From the NCBI RefSeq assembly GCF_002072105.2, contig NZ_MTBC01000004.1, positions 282,913 to 346,912 on the forward strand: 64,000 bases of DNA, read 5' to 3'. Shown here piece by piece: positions 8,365-17,405 of this stretch. The notes beneath the pieces are model-generated. The model was given only the letters and a program-made list of their open reading frames with translations, searched no databases and was not told where the DNA came from. The position numbers and the translations under genes are program-made. Position 1 is the first letter of the stretch, and every line of letters begins with the position of its first letter. Origin of the DNA: Croceivirga radicis. Its GTDB lineage: Bacteria > Bacteroidota > Bacteroidia > Flavobacteriales > Flavobacteriaceae.

Positions 8365-9129
8365 CTAATTTCTAGTTAACAAAACTACTGTTGATGTTAC
8401 CAAAACAGATAATATTGAAACAGCTATGGATGCTCGTTGATCCAAACTAGATTGCGTTTTACCTGATTTATTGGGTTCTACATATACCACATCATTTTGC
8501 GTTAAATAGTATACCGAAGAATTCAAGGCCTCTTTGGAGTTTAAGTTAATTCTATTGTACACTTTAGTACCGTCAAAATCACGTACCACCAAAACATTGT
8601 CACGCCTACCTTTTATATTAATATCACCAGCATACCCAAGTGCTTCTAAAATAGTAATTTGCTCTCCGTTTATTGGAAAAGTTCCTGGCCTATTGACAGC
8701 TCCCAAAACGGTTACACTAAAGTTTCTAATACGAATATTGATTATTGGGTCTTTTAGGTAATCTTTTAATTGTTCTCGTAAAAACAACCTTGCCTCACTA
8801 GGTGATAGACCAGCCATTTTGATTTTACCAATGACAGGAAAATCAATTTCTCCATCCTTATCAATCAAATAATTTACTTGTTCACCTCTAAAACCGCCTT
8901 CTTCTGCACCTTTAAATAAATTAAAAGGAGCACTGGCTTCTGGGTCTAAGGTAGAGATATGAATACTCAGTAAATCATCTACTTTAAACTTGGGTTCGAA
9001 CATATCCTTGGAAACGAGGGTTTCAAATTGAGACGCATCATCAAAGTAAACCACCTCCTTACCAGATGTACAAGCCGTTAAAACAGATATCAAGGCAAGG
9101 AATATAAAAATAAATTTAAACTTTCTCAT
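8365..9129 (-). CDS. Wza-like polysaccharide export lipoprotein
   Basis: A 254-residue outer-membrane export protein of the Poly_export/SLBB family. The lipoprotein signal ends LTAC with Cys20. The Poly_export domain follows (about 45-125, with LLSIHISTLDPEA and YLIDKDGEIDFPVIG), then one SLBB-like unit (about 130-215, VLGAVNRPGTFPING). A hydrophobic C-terminal stretch (SIAVSILSVLVTSTVVLL) near 230-250 fits a membrane-spanning helix. The 4-bp gap from the upstream dehydratase and the kinase just downstream place it in one export operon. Confidence 0.92.
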   Translation of the reverse strand: MRKFKFIFIFLALISVLTACTSGKEVVYFDDASQFETLVSKDMFEPKFKVDDLLSIHISTLDPEASAPFNLFKGAEEGGFRGEQVNYLIDKDGEIDFPVIGKIKMAGLSPSEARLFLREQLKDYLKDPIINIRIRNFSVTVLGAVNRPGTFPINGEQITILEALGYAGDINIKGRRDNVLVVRDFDGTKVYNRINLNSKEALNSSVYYLTQNDVVYVEPNKSGKTQSSLDQRASIAVSILSVLVTSTVVLLTRN

Positions 9130-9133
9130 TTGG

Positions 9134-11080
9134 TTAGTTTTGTTTAATAGGTTTTAGCAAGTGTGTTTTTAATGGTTCTACAGATGTTTTTGCTACAGCA
9201 TCAAATCTACAAAATTGCGAATTGTTAGAAACGTATTCTGGCACAATCTTCTTCATTAGTGGAATAATACTCTCTTTAAAGAACAAATTGGAAACACATA
9301 ACTCATCAATTAAACCTCTAACAACTTTATAATCCAATTCCCGTACTTTACTTATCATTATTTTTTCGTGATACGTAGGTAAGGTATTTTCACCATTGGC
9401 CAATAACTCCTCGTATAATTTTTCACCTGGTCTTAATCCGGTAATTTTGATATCAATATCATCTGGATAACTTAACCCAGATAAGCGAATCATATTTTTA
9501 GCCAAATCAAATATTTTCACGGATTCACCCATGTCAAAAATAAAAATTTCACCGCCCTTACCCATAGCTCCTGCTTCTAAAACTAATTGAGCTGCCTCTG
9601 GAATGGTCATAAAATAACGGGTAATATCTTTATGCGTTACTGTTAAAGGGCCTCCTTTTTCTATTTGTTTTTTAAATAGAGGTATTACTGAACCATTAGA
9701 ACCTAAAACATTACCAAACCTTGTGGTAATAAACTTTGTCTTATTCTCTTGCTGCCTACAACTTATGTACATTTCTGCAATACGCTTTGTTGCGCCCATA
9801 ACATTGGTTGGGTTAACAGCCTTATCTGTAGAGACAAAAACAAATTTTTCTACCTTAAACCGTAAGCAAAGATCCACCAAATTCTTGGTCCCCATTATGT
9901 TTATACGTATGGCTTCATAAGGGTTGGCCTCCATCAACGGTACATGCTTATACGCCGCGGCATGAAAAACGCGCGTTGGCATATGTTCTTGTAAAATATT
10001 TGCCATGTTGTTCTTATCCCGGATGTCCCCTACTATTGGAATAAAATTATGAAAACCAGATTGTTTTAGTTCTTGCTGTAAATCATACAACGGCGATTCT
10101 GCTTGGTCTATTAAAATAAGTTTGTGGTAATTGTATCTCACAATTTGTCTTACTAATTCACTACCAATAGAACCAGCAGCTCCCGTCACTACTATAGTTT
10201 GTCCATCAAAATCGTTAGCAACCTTACTATTTTTAATTTGTATGGGTTTACGATCTAACAAATCTTCAATCTGTACGGTTTTAATTTGCGATAGTTTCAA
10301 CTCACCATTTATCCAATCCTCCACTGGCGGTACAATTTTCACCTTTACTGGTAAATCTACCAACTCATTTACCAATATACGTAGTTTACTGGGCTCTATG
10401 GCTTGTATACAAAAAACAATTTCGGACACTCCTTGCAAAGACACGAATTCTTCCGTTAAAACACTCTTATCAAAAACCCTTACACCATTTATTTGCTTCC
10501 CTATTTTTTGCAAGTCACTATCTATAAATCCAGCAATTCTCACCTTCATTTTAGAGTGGTTAGTAAGGGTATGGTAGGTTAGAATACCAGACTCACCTGC
10601 TCCATAAATGATTATATTTTTGGTTACACTGGAATTATTGCTAATAATGTACTCATAACAAGATTTAAAAAAATATCTAGATACGGTTAACCCAATAAAT
10701 GCCAACAAACTATTTATGATAATAATAGAAAGTGGAATAGTAAATTCTGGCACCATAATATATACCCTGTTTAGCATTATAAAACAGATTAGGGCAATAC
10801 TTGCCATACAAATGGCATTAAAAATACGGTATACATCTTTTACCCCTGTATGTCTAACAACGCCGTTGTGACTGCCTGTTACTACAAATGAGATAATAAA
10901 AGCGAACACGACAATGGGTAATTGTTTCCAAAACATACCCGTATCAAAATTCAAGCTTAAATTAAAGCGTATTAAGTAGGCTAAAACGAAACAAAATAAA
11001 ATTATACCGGCATCAAAAGCTAAAACCGTCCATTTAGATACAATTTTGAACTCTTTATTGCGTAACAATCTTTGTATCAT
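9134..11080 (-). CDS. membrane nucleotide-sugar 4,6-dehydratase (PglF/WbpM/CapD type)
   Basis: A 648-residue enzyme expected to convert UDP-GlcNAc to a UDP-4-keto-6-deoxy sugar at the inner membrane. About four hydrophobic segments fill residues 15-140. A first Rossmann-like region with GAGESG lies near 165, and the catalytic extended SDR domain starts near 295 with VVTGAAGSIGSELV. The active-site region STDKAVNPTNVMGATKR shows Met in place of the usual SDR Tyr, which is characteristic of the large WbpM/PglF family. It overlaps the upstream aminotransferase gene by 4 bp (ATGA type), so the two are translationally coupled and probably act in sequence. Confidence 0.92.
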   Translation of the reverse strand: MIQRLLRNKEFKIVSKWTVLAFDAGIILFCFVLAYLIRFNLSLNFDTGMFWKQLPIVVFAFIISFVVTGSHNGVVRHTGVKDVYRIFNAICMASIALICFIMLNRVYIMVPEFTIPLSIIIINSLLAFIGLTVSRYFFKSCYEYIISNNSSVTKNIIIYGAGESGILTYHTLTNHSKMKVRIAGFIDSDLQKIGKQINGVRVFDKSVLTEEFVSLQGVSEIVFCIQAIEPSKLRILVNELVDLPVKVKIVPPVEDWINGELKLSQIKTVQIEDLLDRKPIQIKNSKVANDFDGQTIVVTGAAGSIGSELVRQIVRYNYHKLILIDQAESPLYDLQQELKQSGFHNFIPIVGDIRDKNNMANILQEHMPTRVFHAAAYKHVPLMEANPYEAIRINIMGTKNLVDLCLRFKVEKFVFVSTDKAVNPTNVMGATKRIAEMYISCRQQENKTKFITTRFGNVLGSNGSVIPLFKKQIEKGGPLTVTHKDITRYFMTIPEAAQLVLEAGAMGKGGEIFIFDMGESVKIFDLAKNMIRLSGLSYPDDIDIKITGLRPGEKLYEELLANGENTLPTYHEKIMISKVRELDYKVVRGLIDELCVSNLFFKESIIPLMKKIVPEYVSNNSQFCRFDAVAKTSVEPLKTHLLKPIKQN

Positions 11081-12213
11081 GATAAAGTTTGTTTAATAAT
11101 TTGGCAGATTTGGTTTAAGGTTTCTGTTGTTAAATTGGAACCGCTAGGTAAACACAAACCTCTCTTAAAAAGTATTTCGCTTGTACCATTTACATAAGAT
11201 TTTTCTTGTTTAAAAGCAGGTTGTAAATGCATGGGTTTCCATAATGGCCTAGATTCTATGTTTTGAGATTCCAAGGCTAACCGCAAGGTTTCTCGTTGTT
11301 CAAAGTTTTCTAAAAGTATACAACTCAACCACCTATTGCTAAAGTAGCCTTCTGCGGCTTTCAAGAATGTAACACCGGATAATTCCTTAAGCGCTTCCTC
11401 ATAAAAAGCATAATTTGCCCTTCTTTTTTGCACACGCTGCGCTAAAACTTTAAGTTGTCCTCGCCCAATTCCAGCAAGCACGTTACTTAATCGGTAATTG
11501 TAACCTATTGTGCTATGTTGATAGTGTGGTGCTTGGTCACGTGCCTGTGTCGCTAAAAATACCGCTTTCTCCTTTTCTTCTTTTGTTTTACAAATAAGAG
11601 CACCACCACCAGAGGTAGTAATTATCTTGTTACCATTAAAACTGTAGATACCATAATCTCCTAATCCGCCACAGTTTTTCCCTTTATAAGTACTGCCCAT
11701 GGCTTCTGCACTATCTTCAATTATAGGAATATCATATGTAAGAGAAATTGCTTCTAAGGCGTCATGATCGTAAGGCATACCATACAAGTGTACCGCAACA
11801 ATAGCCTTGGGTTTTTTACCCTTGGCTAGTTGATCTTCTATTGCCTGTGTCAAAAGTTCCGGACAAATATTCCAGGTACGTTCTTCACTATCCACAAAAA
11901 CAGGAGTTGCCCCCAAATAAACTATAGGATTGGCACTAGCGGCAAAAGTAAAACTTTGACAAAGCACAACATCTTTTGGACCAACACCTGCCATTATTAA
12001 AGCCAAATGCAATGCGGCGGTACCAGAACTCAGACAAGCTACCTGTTTGTCTTGAGCCACATGCCCCTCCAGTGCTTGTTCAAAAGCATTAACATGCGGC
12101 CCTAGGGGTGCGATCCAATTGGTTGCAAAAGCCTCTTTTACAAACTCTAACTCTTCGCCACCCATGTGGGGAGAAGATAACCATATTCGTTTTTGGGTTA
12201 GGGTGCTGCTCAT
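11077..12213 (-). CDS. DegT/DnrJ/EryC1-family sugar aminotransferase (PglE-like)
   Basis: A 378-residue PLP-dependent aminotransferase, cytoplasmic, probably adding an amino group to the 4-keto sugar made by the next gene's product. The PLP lysine is K196 in SFNGNKIITTSGGGA; D167 in PIIEDSAEA would contact the pyridinium nitrogen; SSGTAALHLAL near 65 forms the phosphate cradle. It is the first gene of the leftward operon (aminotransferase, dehydratase, wza-like, wzc-like). Together with the PglC-type transferase further right this suggests a bacillosamine-like first sugar, but the matching PglD acetyltransferase is not evident here. Confidence 0.9.
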   Translation of the reverse strand: MSSTLTQKRIWLSSPHMGGEELEFVKEAFATNWIAPLGPHVNAFEQALEGHVAQDKQVACLSSGTAALHLALIMAGVGPKDVVLCQSFTFAASANPIVYLGATPVFVDSEERTWNICPELLTQAIEDQLAKGKKPKAIVAVHLYGMPYDHDALEAISLTYDIPIIEDSAEAMGSTYKGKNCGGLGDYGIYSFNGNKIITTSGGGALICKTKEEKEKAVFLATQARDQAPHYQHSTIGYNYRLSNVLAGIGRGQLKVLAQRVQKRRANYAFYEEALKELSGVTFLKAAEGYFSNRWLSCILLENFEQRETLRLALESQNIESRPLWKPMHLQPAFKQEKSYVNGTSEILFKRGLCLPSGSNLTTETLNQICQIIKQTLS

Positions 12214-12322
12214 TTAATTGATTTGTAAACGAATATACAGCCAAATCCTATTTATGAAAGAACTCGTAAACTTCAATTCGTTATATGATAAAATTAACTC
12301 GTTTAAATGTTGGTTTCTTTTA

Positions 12323-12330
12323 CAAATGTA
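12323..12330 (-). promoter_or_regulatory. candidate -7 element for the export operon
   Basis: CAAATGTA on the plus strand reads TACATTTG on the minus strand, matching TAnnTTTG. It lies 110 bp upstream of the aminotransferase ATG in the 241-bp divergent spacer. No TTTG was found at the standard distance, so it rests on the -7 match alone. Confidence 0.3.
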
Positions 12331-12454
12331 AGGTTGGTCTATTATTTCTTACCGTTTACCTACAATTTAATTTTACAACTTAGTCCTTGTATTCCTTTGC
12401 AGTTATAATTTTAAATTCAATTAATATTACCTTCGCTTTTAAAACATTGTAGTA

Positions 12455-13465
12455 ATGAAAATTCTAGTAACTGGGGCCGCTGGTTTTATAGGCTACCATA
12501 CCAGCCAAAGATTAATACTTGCAGGACACCAGGTAGTTGGTTTAGATAATATAAACAACTATTACGCACCATCCCTAAAATTGGATCGCCTTGCACAGTT
12601 GGGCATCAATACTAAAAATCTGGCTTATGGTAAATTAGAGACAAGTAATACACACCAAGACAATTTTACCTTTATTAAATTGAATCTTGAGGATCGTGAG
12701 GCGGTTCCGGCTCTTTTTGAAGAATTCAAATTTGACGTGGTTTGCCACCTGGCCGCTCAAGCTGGGGTACGTTACAGTTTAGAAAATCCCGAATCCTATA
12801 TAGATAGTAACTTAGTTGGCTTTTTAACAATTTTAGAAGGTTGTAGAAAGCACAATATTAAACATCTTGTTTATGCCAGTAGCTCTAGTGTGTATGGTAT
12901 GAACACTAAAATTCCATTTTCAACAGAAGATCGCACTGACCACCCTGTTAGCTTGTATGCGGCAACTAAAAAAAGTAATGAGTTAATGGCGCATACCTAC
13001 ACCCATCTGTATAAATTTTCTACCACGGGTTTGCGTTTTTTTACAGTTTACGGGCCATGGGGAAGACCAGATATGGCTATTTATCTGTTTACTGATGCCA
13101 TAGCAAAAAACAAACCCATTAAAGTCTTTAACCATGGAAAAATGGAGCGAGATTTTACATACATAGATGATATTGTAGAAGGCGTAACCAGAATTGTGAC
13201 CACGCCCAAAGAACAGGCTACCCACAAAGTGTATAACATTGGAAATAACAGTGCGCAGCAACTGGGTACCTTTATCCAAGAAATAGAGAAAAATATGGAA
13301 AAAGAAGCGCAAAAAGAATGGTTACCCATACAACCTGGCGATGTGGAACGCACTTGGGCAGATGGTAGTGCCCTTGAACAAGATTACAATTACAAACCAG
13401 ACACCAGCATACAGGTTGGGGTTAAAAAATTTGTTGATTGGTTCAAAGCATATTATAAACTATAA
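12455..13465 (+). CDS. UDP-glucuronate 4-epimerase-like SDR
   Basis: A 336-residue extended SDR enzyme, most like bacterial UDP-glucuronate 4-epimerases that supply UDP-galacturonate. The NAD motif GAAGFIGYH is at residues 7-15, followed by LDNINNYYAPSLKLDRL, typical of this subfamily. Catalytic residues are SSSSVYG near 145 and Y168-AATK172. The C-terminal half keeps RFFTVYGPWGRPDMA, a strong family marker. It opens the rightward sugar-nucleotide block, divergent from the export operon, and its substrate would be made by the UDP-glucose dehydrogenase two genes downstream. Confidence 0.88.
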   Translation: MKILVTGAAGFIGYHTSQRLILAGHQVVGLDNINNYYAPSLKLDRLAQLGINTKNLAYGKLETSNTHQDNFTFIKLNLEDREAVPALFEEFKFDVVCHLAAQAGVRYSLENPESYIDSNLVGFLTILEGCRKHNIKHLVYASSSSVYGMNTKIPFSTEDRTDHPVSLYAATKKSNELMAHTYTHLYKFSTTGLRFFTVYGPWGRPDMAIYLFTDAIAKNKPIKVFNHGKMERDFTYIDDIVEGVTRIVTTPKEQATHKVYNIGNNSAQQLGTFIQEIEKNMEKEAQKEWLPIQPGDVERTWADGSALEQDYNYKPDTSIQVGVKKFVDWFKAYYKL

Positions 13466-13484
13466 CCGCTTAACCCAAAAATTA

Positions 13485-13492
13485 TATTTTTG
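13485..13492 (+). promoter_or_regulatory. weak candidate -7 element
   Basis: TATTTTTG matches TAnnTTTG in the 100-bp gap before the WbpP-like gene. No upstream TTTG is seen at the right spacing, so an independent promoter here is only possible. Confidence 0.2.
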
Positions 13493-13565
13493 TCTAGATT
13501 CTACGTATAACAGATTTAATTCTAGCATCTTTGAATCTTATTTTATAAATAATACACCTATTTAG

Positions 13566-14564
13566 ATGGATATTTCTCATTTAAACTTAAAACCCACCTT
13601 GCGCATACTGGTAACGGGTAGCGCCGGTTTTATAGGCTCCAATCTATGCGAAGCCTTATTAAAAAACGGCAATACTGTAATTGGCTTGGATAATTTTGCT
13701 ACCGGAAAAAAAGAAAATCTTATTCCCTTACAAGCATACGACACTTTTAACTTTATAGAAGGAGATATACGTAATCTAGAAGATTGCCAAACCGCTTGTT
13801 CGCACGTAGATTATGTATTACATCAGGCGGCATTAGGGTCTGTACCAAGATCAATCAACGATCCTATAACCAGCAATGATGTAAATGTGTCTGGCTTTGT
13901 TAATATGTTGGTTGCGGCAAGAGATGCCAAGGTTAAACGGTTTATGTACGCGGCCAGCTCTTCTACTTATGGTGATTCTAAAAACCTGCCTAAAGTAGAA
14001 GCGGTAATAGGAAAACCATTATCACCCTATGCCATTACCAAATATGTAAACGAGCTTTATGCCGATATTTTTTCTAAAACGTATGGATTGGAAACCATAG
14101 GATTACGTTATTTTAATGTTTTTGGCAGAAAACAAGATCCTAATGGCGCCTATGCGGCGGTAATTCCAAAATTTGTTATGCAATTAATGGCCTACCAGTC
14201 GCCCACGGTTAATGGAGATGGTAGTTTTTCTAGGGATTTCACCTACATAGATAATGTAATTGAAATGAATATTAGGGCTATTTTAGCCACAAAGCCAGAA
14301 GCGATCAACACCGTTTACAATGTAGCCTATGGCGAACGCACCACGCTAAATCAATTATTAGAACTACTAAAAGACTATTTAAGCCAGTACGACCCTAAAA
14401 TTGCTTCGGTAAAAACCATCTATGGCCCCAATAGGCAAGGTGATGTACCCCATAGTTTGGCTGCGATAGATAAGGCTAAGAACTTACTGGGCTATAACCC
14501 CCAATACAATATAAACAAAGGACTTAAAGAAGCAGTACACTGGTACTGGAACAACCTAAAATAA
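13566..14564 (+). CDS. wbpP: WbpP/TviC-type UDP-GlcNAc(A) 4-epimerase
   Basis: A 332-residue extended SDR. The NAD motif [12 protein letters not shown] is near residues 16-27; catalytic SSSTYG is near 131 and Y155-AITK159. The stretch [12 protein letters not shown] near 89-100 is diagnostic of the WbpP/TviC/WbgU group, which interconverts UDP-GlcNAc and UDP-GalNAc or the corresponding uronic acids. An 8-bp gap to ugd and a 1-bp gap from there to the WbpA/TviB-type gene make one operon. The pair with the latter predicts UDP-GalNAcA, as in Vi antigen or O6-type LPS synthesis; the symbol is by family resemblance. Confidence 0.87.
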   Translation: MDISHLNLKPTLRILVTGSAGFIGSNLCEALLKNGNTVIGLDNFATGKKENLIPLQAYDTFNFIEGDIRNLEDCQTACSHVDYVLHQAALGSVPRSINDPITSNDVNVSGFVNMLVAARDAKVKRFMYAASSSTYGDSKNLPKVEAVIGKPLSPYAITKYVNELYADIFSKTYGLETIGLRYFNVFGRKQDPNGAYAAVIPKFVMQLMAYQSPTVNGDGSFSRDFTYIDNVIEMNIRAILATKPEAINTVYNVAYGERTTLNQLLELLKDYLSQYDPKIASVKTIYGPNRQGDVPHSLAAIDKAKNLLGYNPQYNINKGLKEAVHWYWNNLK

Positions 14565-14571
14565 AATACAA

Positions 14572-15903
14572 ATGAAATTAACCATAATTGGTACGGGCTA
14601 TGTTGGCTTAGTAACGGGAACCTGTTTTGCAGAAATGGGCAATACGGTTACCTGCGTAGATATAGATAAGCAAAAAATAGAAAACCTAAAAAATGGTATT
14701 ATTCCAATATATGAACCGGGCCTAGAGGCTATGGTACAACGGAATGTAGCTAATAAAACCCTATTGTTTAGTACCCAACTAAAAGATTGTTTGGATAAGT
14801 GCGACATGGCATTTATAGCCGTAGGCACCCCAATGGGAGAAGATGGCTCCGCAGATTTACAATATGTTTTAAAAGTAGCAGAAACCATAGGCCAGCACAT
14901 GAGCCATCCTTTAATTGTTGTAGATAAATCCACCGTTCCTGTGGGTACGGCAGACAAAGTAAAGACGGTAATTGCAAATGAGTTGGCCAAACGTGGCGCA
15001 GAAATTCCTTTTCACGTAGTATCCAACCCTGAGTTCCTAAAAGAGGGTGATGCCATTAACGACTTTTTAAAGCCAGACCGCGTGGTAGTCGGAACGGACA
15101 ATAAAGAAACCGCGGAAAAAATGCGTCAACTGTATGCTCCATTTTTTAGAAGTACCATGGACCGCATGTTGGTAATGGATGTACGCTCTGCGGAAATGAC
15201 CAAATATGTGGCCAACGCCATGCTGGCTACTAAAATATCGTTTATGAACGAAGTTGCCAATATTTGCGAAAAAGTGGGTGCAGACGTCAATAAAGTTCGC
15301 GTTGGTATAGGATCGGATAGTCGCATAGGCTATAGCTTTATTTATCCTGGAAGCGGATATGGTGGCTCTTGCTTTCCTAAAGACGTTAAAGCTTTAAAGA
15401 AAACAGCAGAACAAAATGGGTATACAGCGCAATTGCTACACGCCGTAGAAGATGTAAACGATAGGCAAAAATTAGTTGTCGCGGAAAAAGTAATTGCAAA
15501 ATATGGAAAAGACCTTAAAGGAAAAACGTTTGCTGTATGGGGCTTGGCTTTTAAACCCGGTACGGACGATATGCGCGAGGCACCGGCCATCTACATTATT
15601 AAAAAACTAACCGATTTGGGAGCCAACATACAAGCCTACGATCCTAAAGCCGTACATGAGGCACAAGAGTTTTATTTAAAAGAAGTTACCGCCATTCATT
15701 ACGCATCTTCTAAATATGATGCATTAAATAACGCGGATGCCCTTTTGTTGTTGACCGAATGGAAAGAATTTAGATCTCCAGACTTTTTAGAACTTAAAGA
15801 AAGATTAAGACAACCCGTAATTTTTGACGGTCGTAACCAATATAACGATCAACGCCTAGAAAGCTTAGGTTTTGAATACCACCAAATAGGAAAAAAAATA
15901 TAA
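14572..15903 (+). CDS. ugd: UDP-glucose 6-dehydrogenase
   Basis: A 443-residue NAD-dependent enzyme oxidising UDP-glucose to UDP-glucuronate. The Rossmann motif [10 protein letters not shown] is at residues 7-16. KSTVPVGT lies near 120, the catalytic thiol is Cys267 in [12 protein letters not shown], and [16 protein letters not shown] near 324 marks the UDP-binding domain. Length is typical. It supplies the substrate for the UDP-glucuronate 4-epimerase at the start of this block. Confidence 0.94.
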   Translation: MKLTIIGTGYVGLVTGTCFAEMGNTVTCVDIDKQKIENLKNGIIPIYEPGLEAMVQRNVANKTLLFSTQLKDCLDKCDMAFIAVGTPMGEDGSADLQYVLKVAETIGQHMSHPLIVVDKSTVPVGTADKVKTVIANELAKRGAEIPFHVVSNPEFLKEGDAINDFLKPDRVVVGTDNKETAEKMRQLYAPFFRSTMDRMLVMDVRSAEMTKYVANAMLATKISFMNEVANICEKVGADVNKVRVGIGSDSRIGYSFIYPGSGYGGSCFPKDVKALKKTAEQNGYTAQLLHAVEDVNDRQKLVVAEKVIAKYGKDLKGKTFAVWGLAFKPGTDDMREAPAIYIIKKLTDLGANIQAYDPKAVHEAQEFYLKEVTAIHYASSKYDALNNADALLLLTEWKEFRSPDFLELKERLRQPVIFDGRNQYNDQRLESLGFEYHQIGKKI

Positions 15904-15904
15904 T

Positions 15905-17188
15905 ATGAACAACCACAAGATCGCTGTTATAGGCTTAGGCTATGTAGGCCTACCCTTGGCCCGTTTGTTTGCTACCAAATTCCCCGTAATTGGTTTTGAT
16001 ATTAACACGGACCGCATACAAGAACTTCAGAACGGTACAGACAGCACCTTAGAAGTTGAAGACAAAGTATTGCAAGCCGTTTTAATGCCAAAGGCACAAC
16101 TTACAGAACCTGGTCTCTTTTGTACCAATCAGTTGGCAGACATTAAAGATTGTACGGTTTTTGTGGTTACGGTACCAACTCCCGTAGATGCAACCAACAG
16201 ACCTATACTAACCCCTTTATATAAGGCCAGCGAAACCGTGGGGCAGGTGCTTAAGAAAGGGGATCTGGTCATATATGAATCTACTGTGTATCCTGGTGTA
16301 ACGGAAGAAGAATGCGTTCCTGTTTTAGAAAAAGTAAGTGGCCTGCACTTTAACGAGGATTTTTATGTAGGGTATTCCCCAGAACGTATTAATCCGGGAG
16401 ACAAATTACATACCGTAGAAAAAATACTGAAGGTAACTTCTGGATCTACGCCAGAAATAGGTAAAAAAGTAGATGGAATATACGCTGCGGTTATTGAGGC
16501 TGGCACCCATTTGGCCCCTACTATTAAAGTAGCGGAGGCAGCCAAAGTTATAGAGAACTCACAACGAGATATCAACATCGCCTTTGTGAACGAACTGGCC
16601 AAGATTTTTAACCTTATGGATATTGATACCCACGCCGTATTGGAAGCGGCAGGCACCAAATGGAACTTTTTACCCTTTAAACCCGGTTTGGTAGGTGGGC
16701 ACTGCATTGGGGTAGACCCCTACTACTTGGCACAACGTGCCCAAACCTTTGGCTACCATCCAGAGATAATCTTGGCCGGTAGGCGCTTAAATGACGGTAT
16801 GGGCAAATATGTGGCCGGCGAAGTGGTAAAGTTAATGCTTAAAAAAGATGTTAAGGTAAAAGGTGCCCAAATTTTGGTGTTGGGCATCACCTTTAAAGAA
16901 AACTGCCCAGATGTACGTAACACCAAAGCAATAGATGTAGTTACAGGGCTACAGGAATACGGCACAGAGGTAACGGTATATGACCCATGGGCCAACCCAG
17001 AAGAAGTTTTGCACGAGTATGGGTTAGATACGGTAAACAAACTACCCAAAACTACCTTTGATGCCGTTATACTTACCGTAGCCCACAAAGAATTTTTAGG
17101 GCTAGACCTCCGGGCAAAACTAAACCAACCAGGTATTTTATATGATGTAAAAGGTATACTAGAAAAAGGTGTGGATGCTAGGTTGTAA
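15905..17188 (+). CDS. UDP-N-acetylhexosamine 6-dehydrogenase (WbpA/TviB type)
   Basis: A 427-residue nucleotide-sugar dehydrogenase that most likely makes a UDP-acetamidohexuronic acid. The NAD motif is GLGYVGLPLA at residues 10-19, YESTVYPGVTEEEC near 122 and SPERINPGD near 160 match the UDP-HexNAc dehydrogenase branch, and the thiol is Cys267 in VGGHCIGVDPYYL. LGITFKENCPDVRNTK near 327 replaces the Ugd version of that motif. With the WbpP-like enzyme it gives UDP-GalNAcA (order of the two steps not readable). It ends the operon just before a strong hairpin. Confidence 0.9.
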   Translation: MNNHKIAVIGLGYVGLPLARLFATKFPVIGFDINTDRIQELQNGTDSTLEVEDKVLQAVLMPKAQLTEPGLFCTNQLADIKDCTVFVVTVPTPVDATNRPILTPLYKASETVGQVLKKGDLVIYESTVYPGVTEEECVPVLEKVSGLHFNEDFYVGYSPERINPGDKLHTVEKILKVTSGSTPEIGKKVDGIYAAVIEAGTHLAPTIKVAEAAKVIENSQRDINIAFVNELAKIFNLMDIDTHAVLEAAGTKWNFLPFKPGLVGGHCIGVDPYYLAQRAQTFGYHPEIILAGRRLNDGMGKYVAGEVVKLMLKKDVKVKGAQILVLGITFKENCPDVRNTKAIDVVTGLQEYGTEVTVYDPWANPEEVLHEYGLDTVNKLPKTTFDAVILTVAHKEFLGLDLRAKLNQPGILYDVKGILEKGVDARL

Positions 17189-17217
17189 ATATTGATGATC
17201 ATTAATCTTAATTTTTT

Positions 17218-17250
17218 AAAGAACGTCAAATTTTAAATTTGACGTTCTTT
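17218..17250 (+). terminator. intrinsic terminator of the sugar-nucleotide operon
   Basis: Perfect 13-bp arms (aaagaacgtcaaa / tttgacgttcttt) around a 7-nt AT loop lie 30 bp after the dehydrogenase stop. The hairpin ends in tttaaa rather than a long T run, so it may be bidirectional or moderate in strength. Confidence 0.7.
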
Positions 17251-17405
17251 AAATGAGTTAACTTTATACCTATGAGAGTTAACAGGTTTTACTGTTTTTA
17301 TGCATTTCATCGAAAAAATTAAGTTTTTTATCGATAGAGTTAAACAATGTAATAATTTTACTTCCCGAATTACATTGATAAACACAAAATAGTATCTACC
17401 TACTT

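Noticed and set aside
16363-17229. Minus-strand reading frames opposite the WbpA/TviB-type dehydrogenase
   Set aside because: They lie entirely opposite a well-conserved enzyme gene or its terminator and show no protein-like pattern.
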